From the NCBI RefSeq assembly GCF_016908375.1, contig NZ_JAFBDS010000010.1, positions 98,811-162,810 on the forward strand: a stretch of 64,000 nucleotides of DNA, written 5' to 3'. The notes below the pieces were generated by a model. The model ran no database searches. It saw nothing but the letters and a program-made list of their open reading frames with translations, and had not been told where the DNA came from. Source of the stretch: Amphibacillus cookii. Lineage in GTDB: Bacteria > Bacillota > Bacilli > Bacillales > Amphibacillaceae. Positions 8,724-16,917 of this stretch are shown one piece after another; the stretch's first letter is position 1, and each line of letters opens with the position of its first letter. A program made the position numbers and the translations under genes.

Positions 8724-9881
8724 ATGAAGAAACGGACCTTTATCGTATTTATTATCACAATATCGCTATTAGTCGCATGTGCTGACACTAGTGAAAACAT
8801 GAGAGAGACAGAGAATGACACAACACCTACAGAAAATACTAGCGATCAAAATAATGATGAAGAACAACCTGATGCAGATCTAGACCACTATACAGAAAAA
8901 GAGGTTATCGAAGTTGACGGCTATGCAAACAATCAGGTCTTTTCATTTTCAGGTGAAGGAAATAGATTGCTTTGGGGAGAGGCTGATGAGCGACTCTCTA
9001 ATACAGAGCGTGCATATGTCTGGATAAATGGGGAAATAACAGAACTTGATTTCAACACGGACAATATAAGTTCTATCTTCATGTCAGAACAGGGGAAAGT
9101 CATTCGGAATCAAGCGGATTGGGACTTGCCAGTTGAAGAGCGACATGCCATCTTAGCCTATGATCCTGAAACAGAGGAAACCACCAAATATGTCATGGAC
9201 AATGATTGGGATGAAATTCTAACACCTTCTCGATCGAATTATAATGAAGATCCTCACTTTTATCATCGTTACTTAGATTATGATGAAAATGTGACCATAA
9301 CATTTTGGGACATTGAAGAAAATGAAGTTACGGCATTAGATATTACTGAAACAGTCTATAACGAAACAGATGAAGAACTGAGCCATTACCCACGTATTGC
9401 ATTAAAAGAAGGGGAAGACGAACTCATTATTCTTGTCTTTGATGTTGGTATATTAACCTACGATTTAGAGTCTGATCACTCAGAATTTATCCTTACTACT
9501 GAGAATTTATTCGCACATAATGAACGATCACAATCACGTATTTTAACATATGATGATCGCTACGCTTTATATGCTACATTTGATGAGAACGATGATATGA
9601 CCCATATGGCTTTTGATTTAGAAGAAGAAGAGGAGATAGAAATTGGGATGGGTGTCGCCACTTTTCCATTGTATGATGGAACGATTATCCTTTTCGATTA
9701 TAAAAACACATTTCAACATTTTGACCCTAGTAGTGAACAGCTAACAGCGTTACATACTCCTGAAATGTCTGACGATGATAGCATCGATAATTTCACTGTG
9801 AGTGCTGATGGGTCAACGATTGCTTATGTTATTCGTAACGAAGACAATGCATCCACCCTCCACATCATAGAACAACCTTGA
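8724..9881 (+). CDS. Acidic lipoprotein, probable beta-propeller-like fold, unknown function
   Basis: An exported lipoprotein of 385 aa: signal peptide with lipobox LVAC, a 50-residue disordered Asn/Asp/Thr/Glu-rich linker, then a domain with repeated short beta-strand motifs (for example YVWINGE, ILAYDPETEETTKY, ILTYDLESD, IAYVIRNED) that look like blades of a WD40/YncE-like propeller. Family not recognised. The ATG at 8724 is preferred to an upstream ATG because GGGGGAG lies 8-9 nt before it and it begins a proper signal peptide. It is monocistronic. The strong acidity fits a halotolerant host. Confidence 0.72.
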   Translation: MKKRTFIVFIITISLLVACADTSENMRETENDTTPTENTSDQNNDEEQPDADLDHYTEKEVIEVDGYANNQVFSFSGEGNRLLWGEADERLSNTERAYVWINGEITELDFNTDNISSIFMSEQGKVIRNQADWDLPVEERHAILAYDPETEETTKYVMDNDWDEILTPSRSNYNEDPHFYHRYLDYDENVTITFWDIEENEVTALDITETVYNETDEELSHYPRIALKEGEDELIILVFDVGILTYDLESDHSEFILTTENLFAHNERSQSRILTYDDRYALYATFDENDDMTHMAFDLEEEEEIEIGMGVATFPLYDGTIILFDYKNTFQHFDPSSEQLTALHTPEMSDDDSIDNFTVSADGSTIAYVIRNEDNASTLHIIEQP

Positions 9882-9884
9882 GTT

Positions 9885-10185
9885 GGGACAAAACGAAGCT
9901 GAAGTCATGAACATCCAAACAATCTGGACAAAGCATAGGCAAATACGAAGACGCCTCGTAAATAAAGAACGATTTCCTTCGTGCGATGTATGGCTGACGA
10001 CACTTCCCTTATCCTATGGGTATAGCACGAGCTGAAGATCCACTATGTGAAATATTCTTCTTCACACAGTGGATCTTAGACTAAACCCGTCACCTCGTGT
10101 GACACTGACCTACATCCTGTAGGTCAGTGGTCGTGCCCACGGTTAGGGAGACACCGAGTTTATCAAGATGTCTCCCTTGTGCTTG
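9885..10185. repeat. Cluster of four hairpins in an intergenic region
   Basis: Four successive inverted repeats are visible: AGATCCACT...AGTGGATCT (about 10036-10077), GTCACCTCGTGTGAC (near 10090), TGACCTACATCCTGTAGGTCA (near 10105) and GGGAGACA...TGTCTCCC (near 10148-10178). The CTACATCCTGTAG block also occurs, inverted, inside the repeats at 15303 and 22493, so this is probably a composite of related non-coding repeat modules. The first hairpins may also terminate the lipoprotein gene. Confidence 0.7.
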
Positions 10186-10287
10186 AGAGTGAAAACGAAG
10201 TATTTTGCTGAAGCGTTATATATGTTTAGATATTAATTGATCGGATTTTAGGTTTCTAATGACGCTTTTGTCTCAGGCTCTAACTAA

Positions 10288-10534
10288 TCAATTGGGTTCA
10301 CAATTATGTCTATCCTTTTCATATAGCTCAATTTCCAAACATTTAACGTTCTCACTTAACCATGCATTGCGCTTTCTGAGCTTGCTATCCAGCTCAATCA
10401 TCCACTTACAGTAATCAGTAATTATATTGGCCAATGTTAATCCAAGACCATTGCGTGGTACGAGAAGCGTTGATGAAAAGAATAGGTTTAACTTGTGCCT
10501 ATATATTGTAGCAGTTATTCTACATGCAAGCTAA
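10288..10534 (-). pseudogene. Possible remnant of an unidentified gene
   Basis: An open frame of about 80 codons on the minus strand, ending in TGA at 10288, with a protein-like helical composition (for example ITDYCKWMIELDSKL and ENVKCLEIELYEKD). There is no ribosome binding site or plausible start before it meets the znuB stop. Family not recognised. It is either a decayed gene or chance coding potential. Confidence 0.3.
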
Positions 10535-10535
10535 A

Positions 10536-11378
10536 CTATGCATCTCTTCTACTCAATAATCTTCCTCGTTTTATTTGGAGAAACCATTTCTTAACCAACA
10601 CCGTTATACCAAAAATGATAATAAAGATTAATGTAATCGTTGCGCCAGGCGGCGTACCATATCCATAAGACCCAATAAGCCCCGTAAACATACCCGTTAA
10701 TGCGATAATTACGCCAATCATAATTACGCCATTAAAACTTTTGCTTAGTCGCATTGAAATCGCTGCTGGCAAAATGAGAATCGCAGAGACCAATAAGGCA
10801 CCAACAATCGGCATAATCACCGCTATTGTTACGCCTGTTAGAACATTAAACAAAATCGACATCGTTTTAATAGGTAAGCCAGCTGTAAATGCCGTTTCCT
10901 CATCAAACGTTAATATATACATCGGTTTTCGAAAGACTAAATATAATAGTCCAATCATAATGGTTAACCCAAGTAACATCCATATTTGTTGTTCACTAAT
11001 CGTAACGATCGAGCCAAAAAGGAATTGATTCATACTTAAGGTTGCCCCACCTTGATTTAACCCCATTAAAACGAGTGCTAAAGCCATTCCCCCAGACATT
11101 AAAATCGCAATTGAGATTTCTGAGTACGTCCGATACAACATGCGTAAATATTCAAGTAAAATCGCAATGGCTACGACAACGAAAATATTTGTCCATGTCG
11201 GATTAACTCCAATTAACATCCCTAATGCAACACCTGCTAGCGAAACATGTGAAAGCGTATCAGCCATTAAAGATTGTCTACGTAAAATTAAAAATAGGCC
11301 GAGCATCGGTGCAATTAATGAAATGAGGAATGATGCTTGGAAGGCTCTTTGCATGAATCCATAGAAAAACATCTCCAA
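10536..11378 (-). CDS. znuB: Zinc ABC transporter permease ZnuB
   Basis: ABC-3 family permease of about 280 aa with eight or nine TM helices and the conserved ADTLSHVSLAGVALG stretch near residue 38. It forms the membrane channel for Zn(II) uptake with ZnuC and ZnuA. The TTG at 11378 has GGAGGG six bases upstream; an ATG two codons later is the alternative. The 5' end overlaps the 3' end of znuC by 64 bp, indicating translational coupling. The C-terminus is short and basic. Confidence 0.93.
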   Translation of the reverse strand: MEMFFYGFMQRAFQASFLISLIAPMLGLFLILRRQSLMADTLSHVSLAGVALGMLIGVNPTWTNIFVVVAIAILLEYLRMLYRTYSEISIAILMSGGMALALVLMGLNQGGATLSMNQFLFGSIVTISEQQIWMLLGLTIMIGLLYLVFRKPMYILTFDEETAFTAGLPIKTMSILFNVLTGVTIAVIMPIVGALLVSAILILPAAISMRLSKSFNGVIMIGVIIALTGMFTGLIGSYGYGTPPGATITLIFIIIFGITVLVKKWFLQIKRGRLLSRRDA

Positions 11379-12031
11379 GGTGATCCCTCCTTCCGCACAA
11401 GCTGTATATGCTTATCAGCATAGCGCCGAAGCTCTTCATGGTCATGAGTAACCATTAAAACACCTTTACCATGATCTTTGCTATTATGCTTTAATAACTT
11501 ATAAAATTGCTCTCGAGAATGAACATCCATGCCTGTTGTTGGTTCGTCCAATACAAACAAATCGGGATCTGTTGCAAAGACACGCGCAATGGAAATGCGT
11601 TGCTTTTGACCACCAGATAATTCACCGATTTTCTTATTACGCATGTCCCACATCCCGACTGACTCCAGGGAACGACGTACATGCTCTTTATCCTGCTTAT
11701 CTAATTTTTTAAACCATTTGCCTCTCTGGAAACGTCCAGACTGTACGAGCTCAAGCACTGTACTTGGAAAGCCTGCATTAAATGATGCCACTTGTTGAGG
11801 AACATAGCCGACAACAAGCTTATCATTCCAGCGATTTTTCGTAGACACGTTAACATTTCCCTTGGTTGGCTTAAGCAAGCCTAAAATATTACGTAACAGC
11901 GTGGTCTTCGCTGCACCATTCTCACCTGTCAACATGACAAAATCCCCTGAATTGACTTCGAACGATATATTTTCAAGTACAGGTTCATCTTCATAGTGAA
12001 AGGCAAGGTTATTTACTTTAATATACTGCAC
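11315..12031 (-). CDS. znuC: Zinc ABC transporter ATPase ZnuC
   Basis: 238-aa ATPase of the zinc importer. The signature LSGGQKQR, Walker B LFVLDEPT and H-loop THD are present. Walker A reads GENGAAKTT: the second conserved glycine of GxxGxGK is alanine. A serine is found at this place in the B. subtilis homologue as I remember it, so this is probably a family trait and not a defect. A family-typical C-terminal tail (WRCFSMDSC) is present. The GTG start at 12031 is weakly preceded by AAAGGT. It lies about 280 bp downstream of znuA with a strong hairpin between, so it may have its own promoter. Confidence 0.93.
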   Translation of the reverse strand: MQYIKVNNLAFHYEDEPVLENISFEVNSGDFVMLTGENGAAKTTLLRNILGLLKPTKGNVNVSTKNRWNDKLVVGYVPQQVASFNAGFPSTVLELVQSGRFQRGKWFKKLDKQDKEHVRRSLESVGMWDMRNKKIGELSGGQKQRISIARVFATDPDLFVLDEPTTGMDVHSREQFYKLLKHNSKDHGKGVLMVTHDHEELRRYADKHIQLVRKEGSPWRCFSMDSCKEPSKHHSSFH

Positions 12032-12242
12032 TTTAATGCGACCTTTCTATAATTATATTTATGAATACTTTTTTATTATACGCTTACTTCACCATTTTGA
12101 AAAATATAAGCTTGCCACTTTACCCCATAGCGAATTGGAAACTGTTATATTCAACATGGCAAAACCCCAGTTTCTGTGGCATACTTTAATTTAGTAGAAA
12201 AACCGAGCGATTCATGCTTCCCCTAACATGCAAAAAGTCATA

Positions 12243-12281
12243 AGAACTCTATAAGCTTATCATTACAACTTATAGAGTTCT
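12243..12281 (-). terminator. Terminator downstream of znuA
   Basis: A perfect 13-bp inverted repeat (AGAACTCTATAAG with CTTATAGAGTTCT) sits just after the znuA stop. It should reduce read-through into znuCB, so zinc-binding protein and transporter could be made at different levels. Confidence 0.8.
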
Positions 12282-12314
12282 TTATGCTTTACTATTCTAT
12301 TGAAAAATTTTACA

Positions 12315-13889
12315 TTAATGAATACTTAACTGTAATGCTTCTAAGTTTTCACGCATGGCTTCTATATAACCTAAATCATCTGCCATTAGTTCTTCCGATA
12401 ATACCTCTAAATCATGTAATACCGCTGTCTCTGTACCTGTCTCATTAGCCACTGTTTGAGCAATAGCTGAATTCGCTCCATGTTGATAATAGATAACAGG
12501 GACATCGTATTCCTCCACTAAACCACCAATCTCTGCAATACGAGACGGGCTTGGTTCAACTTCGGTAGATAAGCCGCCAATCGCGACTTGTTCCAGATTA
12601 TAGCGATGGGCAATGTACCCGAATGCTTGATGTTGCACAACAAAGACACGATTTTCCGCATCTGTAAATGCTGTTTCAAACTCTTCATGCAATGTCTGTA
12701 ACTCTGCATTAAAAGTTTCCGCATTTTCTTCATAAATCTCTTGTCCATCAGGATCAGCTTCAATTAAAGCATCACGAATGGCATTCACTTGCTCTTGAGC
12801 TAAAACCGGATCTAACCAACTGTGAGGATCTTCATCTTCATGATCATCAATAACAATTTGAATAGGCTCTGATTCAGCATAAGCATGGTGATCATCATCA
12901 TAGAGGACGGCTTTGACTTCAAAGCTGGCTCCCGCTGTTTGATACTCTAAACGATTTGTTTCTTGATCAGAGATAATTTCCCATTCATCATCGCTTGAAG
13001 CTTCTCTTTTGTACCAATGCCAATCATCATAATTAACTTCTGAATCTAACTGTGCTTCAAGTGTGACGACATCACCTGTATGATAATGGTCAGCCAACCC
13101 CGTTATCTCAATTGTTTCAGCTTCATCCTCATGGTGGTTATGATCATGATCTTCATGGTTTTCATCGTCATGATCCCCGTGATGTTCATCGCCGTGATCA
13201 TGGTTATCTATAACAATTTCTACGGGTTCTGATTGTGCATAAATATCATGACTATCATCAAAAAGGACTGCTTGCACTTCAAAGCTCTCATCTGTTGCTT
13301 CGTATTCGAACGCATTTGTCCCTTGACCAGATACAGTTTCCCATTCACTATCCAAATCCTCTCTCGTATACCAATGCCAATCATCATAATTAACATCTTC
13401 GGCTAACTCAGCTGTTAATTCAATCATATCACCTGTATGATAATGGTGAGCGACCCCATTAATCACTATACTTGACTCATCTTGAAGATCGTGACCATCA
13501 CTACTTGTATCGGTCAGTTCAATCCCCTCAGCTGCTCGTGCAACAATAAGATCATCATTTTCAATCGTATTTAACAAGCTCTCTGCCCAGAACTCCATTT
13601 CTCCACTGCTATACACAAATACATTTGCATCATTGACTGCCGCTACATCTTGCGCACTTGGTTCGTAATGATGGGCATCTTCACCAGCCGAAACCATTAA
13701 CGTTACATTAGCGCGATCACCCGCAACTTGTTTGGTGAACTCATACATCGGATAAAAAGAAGCAACAACATTAATTTCTTGTTCATCTCCTGCACCACTT
13801 GTATCTGCATCATCTTGTCCACACCCAATAAGAACAACACTTACAACGAACATAATTAAAAAGGCAATTAGCCATTTTCGCTTGAACAT
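12315..13889 (-). CDS. znuA: Zinc-binding lipoprotein ZnuA with two inserted His/Trp-rich modules
   Basis: Solute-binding protein for zinc uptake, exported and lipid-anchored (lipobox LIGC, Cys 23). The cluster A-1 fold is recognisable at both ends: VVASFYPMYEFTKQVAGD near 41, zinc ligand region HHYEPSAQD near 73, DPHSWLDP near 355 and VVQHQAFGY near 417. At 524 aa it is about 200 residues longer than usual. The excess lies exactly where other ZnuAs carry a His-rich loop: two copies of a roughly 88-residue module (about 140-228 and 259-349), each with HYHTGD, YDDWHWY and KAVLYDDDH-type motifs, separated by a His/Asp-rich linker. The same module opens the ZinT-like protein upstream. A perfect Zur box precedes the gene. 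Confidence 0.93.
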   Translation of the reverse strand: MFKRKWLIAFLIMFVVSVVLIGCGQDDADTSGAGDEQEINVVASFYPMYEFTKQVAGDRANVTLMVSAGEDAHHYEPSAQDVAAVNDANVFVYSSGEMEFWAESLLNTIENDDLIVARAAEGIELTDTSSDGHDLQDESSIVINGVAHHYHTGDMIELTAELAEDVNYDDWHWYTREDLDSEWETVSGQGTNAFEYEATDESFEVQAVLFDDSHDIYAQSEPVEIVIDNHDHGDEHHGDHDDENHEDHDHNHHEDEAETIEITGLADHYHTGDVVTLEAQLDSEVNYDDWHWYKREASSDDEWEIISDQETNRLEYQTAGASFEVKAVLYDDDHHAYAESEPIQIVIDDHEDEDPHSWLDPVLAQEQVNAIRDALIEADPDGQEIYEENAETFNAELQTLHEEFETAFTDAENRVFVVQHQAFGYIAHRYNLEQVAIGGLSTEVEPSPSRIAEIGGLVEEYDVPVIYYQHGANSAIAQTVANETGTETAVLHDLEVLSEELMADDLGYIEAMRENLEALQLSIH

Positions 13890-13920
13890 TTTTTTCTCCC
13901 CTTGATAAACATTAATTAAA

Positions 13921-13935
13921 TCGTAATCATTACGA
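13921..13935 (-). promoter_or_regulatory. Zur box upstream of znuA
   Basis: TCGTAATCATTACGA is a perfect palindrome-type match to the Bacillus Zur consensus (TCGTAATNATTACGA), about 31 bp before the znuA start. It predicts repression when zinc is plentiful. Confidence 0.93.
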
Positions 13936-14084
13936 ATGAAATGTTAACATCCTTTTCTTTCATCTGTCAAGCGTAAAGGACATCACCTGTTCTTCGTTGC
14001 TATCTCGCTCCGTGGAAACACGCTAGCAATTACATTTAATCTTTTATTCTAATAAATACTTAAAAATCAGTTTTATAACATTTG

Positions 14085-14122
14085 AAGCATACCATTAAGA
14101 AAAAAACTATAATGGTATGCTT
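14085..14122 (-). terminator. Terminator of the zinT-like gene
   Basis: A perfect 12-bp inverted repeat AAGCATACCATT / AATGGTATGCTT with an A/T-rich loop lies downstream of the stop at 14176. Confidence 0.85.
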
Positions 14123-14175
14123 ATTTTATAGTCTATCGTTAAGTTATATGCTAAGTTCTTAAAATAAGTTTCTTC

Positions 14176-15147
14176 TTAATGAGCGAGCATGTCACGAACC
14201 AGACCATCAGCATCTAATTCAGATGGATAATACGTTGGCCAATGCGTAACTTCCTCTAACAATTCCTCGCGATCGTCTCCCCAATATAAATGGAAATGAT
14301 GTGAATCTACTGGGAAAATATTGTGATCACTAAATTGAATGTATTGAGGCATGTCTTCTGATCCATCAACTAATGTAAAGATAAACCTTACACCTCTGTT
14401 CCCTCTCTCATACGTAAGAATTTCGTATCCGTCATATTCATACGCTCCAGAAGCTTCCTCTCCATCTCTATAGAAAGTAAAGACATCATCTTCAATCACA
14501 ATACGTTCTACATCCGTTTCATAGCCGACCGTATAGTAATCTTTATATTCTTCAGCAGTCATATCTCCTTCTTCAGCTTTGTGCTCAAATACTTCATCTA
14601 AATCTCCTGAAAGTAGATATGGGTAAACCGACTGCCAATCTCCATGCCAATCAGATAGCTCGCGATCCTCAATTTGATCATCTTCAAAGTAGCCGTCATA
14701 AATTTGCTTACTTGCTTCATCATCCCCATGATGATCATCAATCACTACAGTAACAGGAGCAGATTGAGCATAAGCCTCATGGTCATTATCATATAATACC
14801 GCTTTAATTTCTAATCCATCAATCGTTGCTTCTCCAGTAAATACTTCAGTATCCATTCCAGATACAACTTCCCATTCATCATCTGCACCTTCTCTTGTAT
14901 ACCAATGCCAGTCGTCATACTCTGTTTCTTCATCGAAAACAGCCGTTAGCTCAATCGCATCTCCCGTATGATAGTGATGTGCAACCCCTTCTATCTCAAC
15001 AACCTCTGGTGCCTCTTGGTCTTCGTCTGTATGTACTTCCTCTTCTGCATCGTCAGCTACAACGTCCTCTTCTTCTGTTGCCTGACAAGCTACTAAATAT
15101 ACACTCAAGAAAAATACACTAAATAAAAGAATAAGTGATTTCTTCAT
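14176..15147 (-). CDS. ZinT-family zinc-binding lipoprotein with N-terminal His/Trp-rich module
   Basis: A 323-aa lipoprotein (lipobox LVAC, Cys 21) in three parts: an acidic linker; one copy of the module also found twice in ZnuA (about 49-137: HHYHTGD, YDDWHWYTRE, KAVLYDNDHEAY); then a ZinT/YodA domain (about 140-323) with LSDWHGDWQSVYPYL, the His triad region DSHHFHLYWG and a C-terminal acidic tail. ZinT captures zinc outside the membrane and passes it to ZnuA; in streptococci the two are fused as AdcA. The shared module strengthens the case that the two partners act together. A Zur box precedes it. Confidence 0.9.
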   Translation of the reverse strand: MKKSLILLFSVFFLSVYLVACQATEEEDVVADDAEEEVHTDEDQEAPEVVEIEGVAHHYHTGDAIELTAVFDEETEYDDWHWYTREGADDEWEVVSGMDTEVFTGEATIDGLEIKAVLYDNDHEAYAQSAPVTVVIDDHHGDDEASKQIYDGYFEDDQIEDRELSDWHGDWQSVYPYLLSGDLDEVFEHKAEEGDMTAEEYKDYYTVGYETDVERIVIEDDVFTFYRDGEEASGAYEYDGYEILTYERGNRGVRFIFTLVDGSEDMPQYIQFSDHNIFPVDSHHFHLYWGDDREELLEEVTHWPTYYPSELDADGLVRDMLAH

Positions 15148-15172
15148 TTTTTATCTCCTCTCCATTCTTAAA

Positions 15173-15187
15173 ACGTAATCATTACGC
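15173..15187 (-). promoter_or_regulatory. Zur box upstream of the zinT-like gene
   Basis: ACGTAATCATTACGC matches the Zur core CGTAATNATTACG. It lies about 25 bp before the start codon. Confidence 0.88.
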
Positions 15188-15302
15188 TTTATAACTTTAC
15201 ACCGATCTCACCTTACTGTCAAGAAATTTCCGAAAAAATTTTTCAAACAAAAAGATTGTTAAAACGTTAAGCAACGCTTCAACAATCTTCACTAAACCAA
15301 TT

Positions 15303-15581
15303 TATAAAACAAACCTCCAATCAGTGGGCAGAGGGCTACAGGATGTAGGTTATGCAGACGTGGGACTACAGGATGTAGGTCATGCAGACGTGGCCACAGG
15401 ACGTGGCGGTCTTAGTCTGTAATCCTTCTAAAGATGTGGTGGTTTTAGTCTACGATCTTACCCATCCATTAATGGTTAATTGAGTGAATCAGGACATTAG
15501 CCCCCGTTATCATCCAACTCAATCGATTGACCTCTGTTCGCCATTTTGAGATGGGTGGTTTACGGACGGTTATCTGTGATA
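15303..15581 (+). repeat. Dispersed intergenic repeat, copy 3 (long form with inserted block)
   Basis: Starts ATAAAACAAACCTCCAATCA and ends GGTTATCTGTGATAA like copy 2, but holds an extra ~120-bp middle block (GCAGACGTGGCCACAGGACG and GATGTGGTGGTTTTAGTCTA). That block is shared only with copy 5 at 22493. A short unit CTACAGGATGTAGGT.ATGCAG is itself duplicated inside this block. Confidence 0.85.
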
Positions 15582-15942
15582 ATTTTTGTCGTATTCACAT
15601 TTTTTTAAGTCTAATAGACAGTTAAAGACAGCAAGTGAACTTGGCATTCACTGCGACAAAAAGCTATCATTTTTTGCACCAGCGTCTGCATATAGAATCG
15701 AGCCAGTCCGACAGCCGATCAAAACGGGAATTGCAATCTAATTGCATCATGGATTTTCGACTCCGATATTTGCGAGCATTTTTTTGTGGAGACGAAAACC
15801 TCGACCTGGTGATGATTCGTCATCGATTTCATTAACACTTACACGTAATCTTCTTGTTTCCGTAGTTACAGCAAGCTTAAATTTAAACACTGCGGTTTTT
15901 TTGGCTGAATTTATTCCTTATCACAGCATATATTTCAGAGCA
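15582..15942. other. Intergenic region with no supported gene
   Basis: Two short overlapping plus-strand frames and one minus-strand frame are open, but none has a ribosome binding site or recognisable family. I see no convincing structure other than the terminator at its right end. Confidence 0.5.
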
Positions 15943-15965
15943 AAAATAAGCCCCCCTGACGGGCT
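15943..15965 (-). terminator. Terminator of the rpiR-type gene
   Basis: A short GC stem AGCCC...GGGCT is followed on the minus strand by TTATTTTTG, just past the stop codon at 15979. Confidence 0.65.
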
Positions 15966-15978
15966 ATCCAAGCTAATG

Positions 15979-16791
15979 TTAGCAATCACAAGCTATATTT
16001 CTTAGATATCGATATCTCGCAATAATCATATCCGTAATGATTTGAAACATTATCGCATGTGTCTGATAATTTGTTTGGTGTGGGAAGATCACCGCTTCGC
16101 TCACAAATGGGAAATTTAGCACCTCTGGATTTGATGAAAGCACAATAACTTTCGCTTTAGTTTGAGAGAAACTGTTTTTTTTCGGTGTTCCTGTTCGGAT
16201 TTGTTGTTTGGTTAAATAATTACCGGAGTTAGTGAAAACAATAATTAAAGCCTCTTCTGTTGCATTTCGTAAAAACTCATCTTGAGTCAAATCATTTTGA
16301 AACGTAGTAATAAATTTCCCACTATAGGCTAACTTAAGTTGGAAGTCTTGAGCAGCAGATTCTGAAAAAATAGTACCCAATGCGACAACTTTTTTATACT
16401 TATGAATTGCTTTTGCAATCCGATCAATTGTCGAGATATCTATGTTCTCCTTAAAATAAGAAACATCCTTTAGAATCGCATCAAAATATTGATCATAACC
16501 TTCTTTTTCCATTGAAGTTATGATATTCGATATATAATTTAAAGGGTTATTAAAACGATTCTCAATGAAGGAAGCATTGTCCTTCAAATCCAAATAATCA
16601 TCGAAACCAAGTGTACGTGCAAATTTTGAAATGGTTGATTTTGAAACATCACATAATTTAGCCATTTCTCCAATACTTAAATTATGAATATCATAATAAT
16701 GATTTAGCATTGTCAGCGCAATATGATGGTTAGTGGTTTCACTCGCTTGCCCGTTTAAGAATATGATAAGCCTGATAATAAGCAGTCCCAT
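15979..16791 (-). CDS. RpiR/MurR-family transcriptional regulator of the beta-glucoside genes
   Basis: 270 aa: N-terminal HTH (about 25-80, IGEMAKLCDVSKSTISKFARTLGF) and C-terminal SIS sugar-phosphate-binding domain (about 110-250, VVALGTIFSESAAQDFQ). Proteins of this family sense sugar phosphates and repress or activate adjacent catabolic genes. It is divergent from a beta-glucoside PTS permease, with a 126-bp shared control region holding an inverted repeat. The N-terminal stretch before the HTH is shorter than in the classical family. The ATG at 16791 has AAAGGAG 7 nt upstream. Confidence 0.88.
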   Translation of the reverse strand: MGLLIIRLIIFLNGQASETTNHHIALTMLNHYYDIHNLSIGEMAKLCDVSKSTISKFARTLGFDDYLDLKDNASFIENRFNNPLNYISNIITSMEKEGYDQYFDAILKDVSYFKENIDISTIDRIAKAIHKYKKVVALGTIFSESAAQDFQLKLAYSGKFITTFQNDLTQDEFLRNATEEALIIVFTNSGNYLTKQQIRTGTPKKNSFSQTKAKVIVLSSNPEVLNFPFVSEAVIFPHQTNYQTHAIMFQIITDMIIARYRYLRNIACDC

Positions 16792-16828
16792 TTTAATTCT
16801 CCTTTCTTACAGTTTCCAAAATTCGAAC

Positions 16829-16883
16829 TTTGTAATATTTGATACAAAACCTTGTTATTGTTAGCTTGTAAAGCGCTTTAAAA
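16829..16883 (+). promoter_or_regulatory. Control region: candidate RpiR operator and cre site
   Basis: The inverted repeat TTTGTA-N8-TACAAA (16829-16848) is a plausible operator for the divergent RpiR regulator. TTGTAAAGCGCTTTAAAA (16866-16883) contains a perfect palindrome TAAAGCGCTTTA and resembles a CcpA cre box, pointing to carbon catabolite repression. Confidence 0.6.
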
Positions 16884-16917
16884 AGAAAAATGACAATTGA
16901 AAAAAGGAGCATAAACT

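Noticed and set aside
11900..11930. ZnuC inactivated by the altered Walker A
   Set aside because: GENGAAKTT departs from the consensus, but close Bacillus homologues also vary at this position and all other motifs are intact.
15635..16005. Two overlapping plus-strand frames
   Set aside because: No SD, no recognisable domain; one runs through the terminator of the rpiR-type gene.
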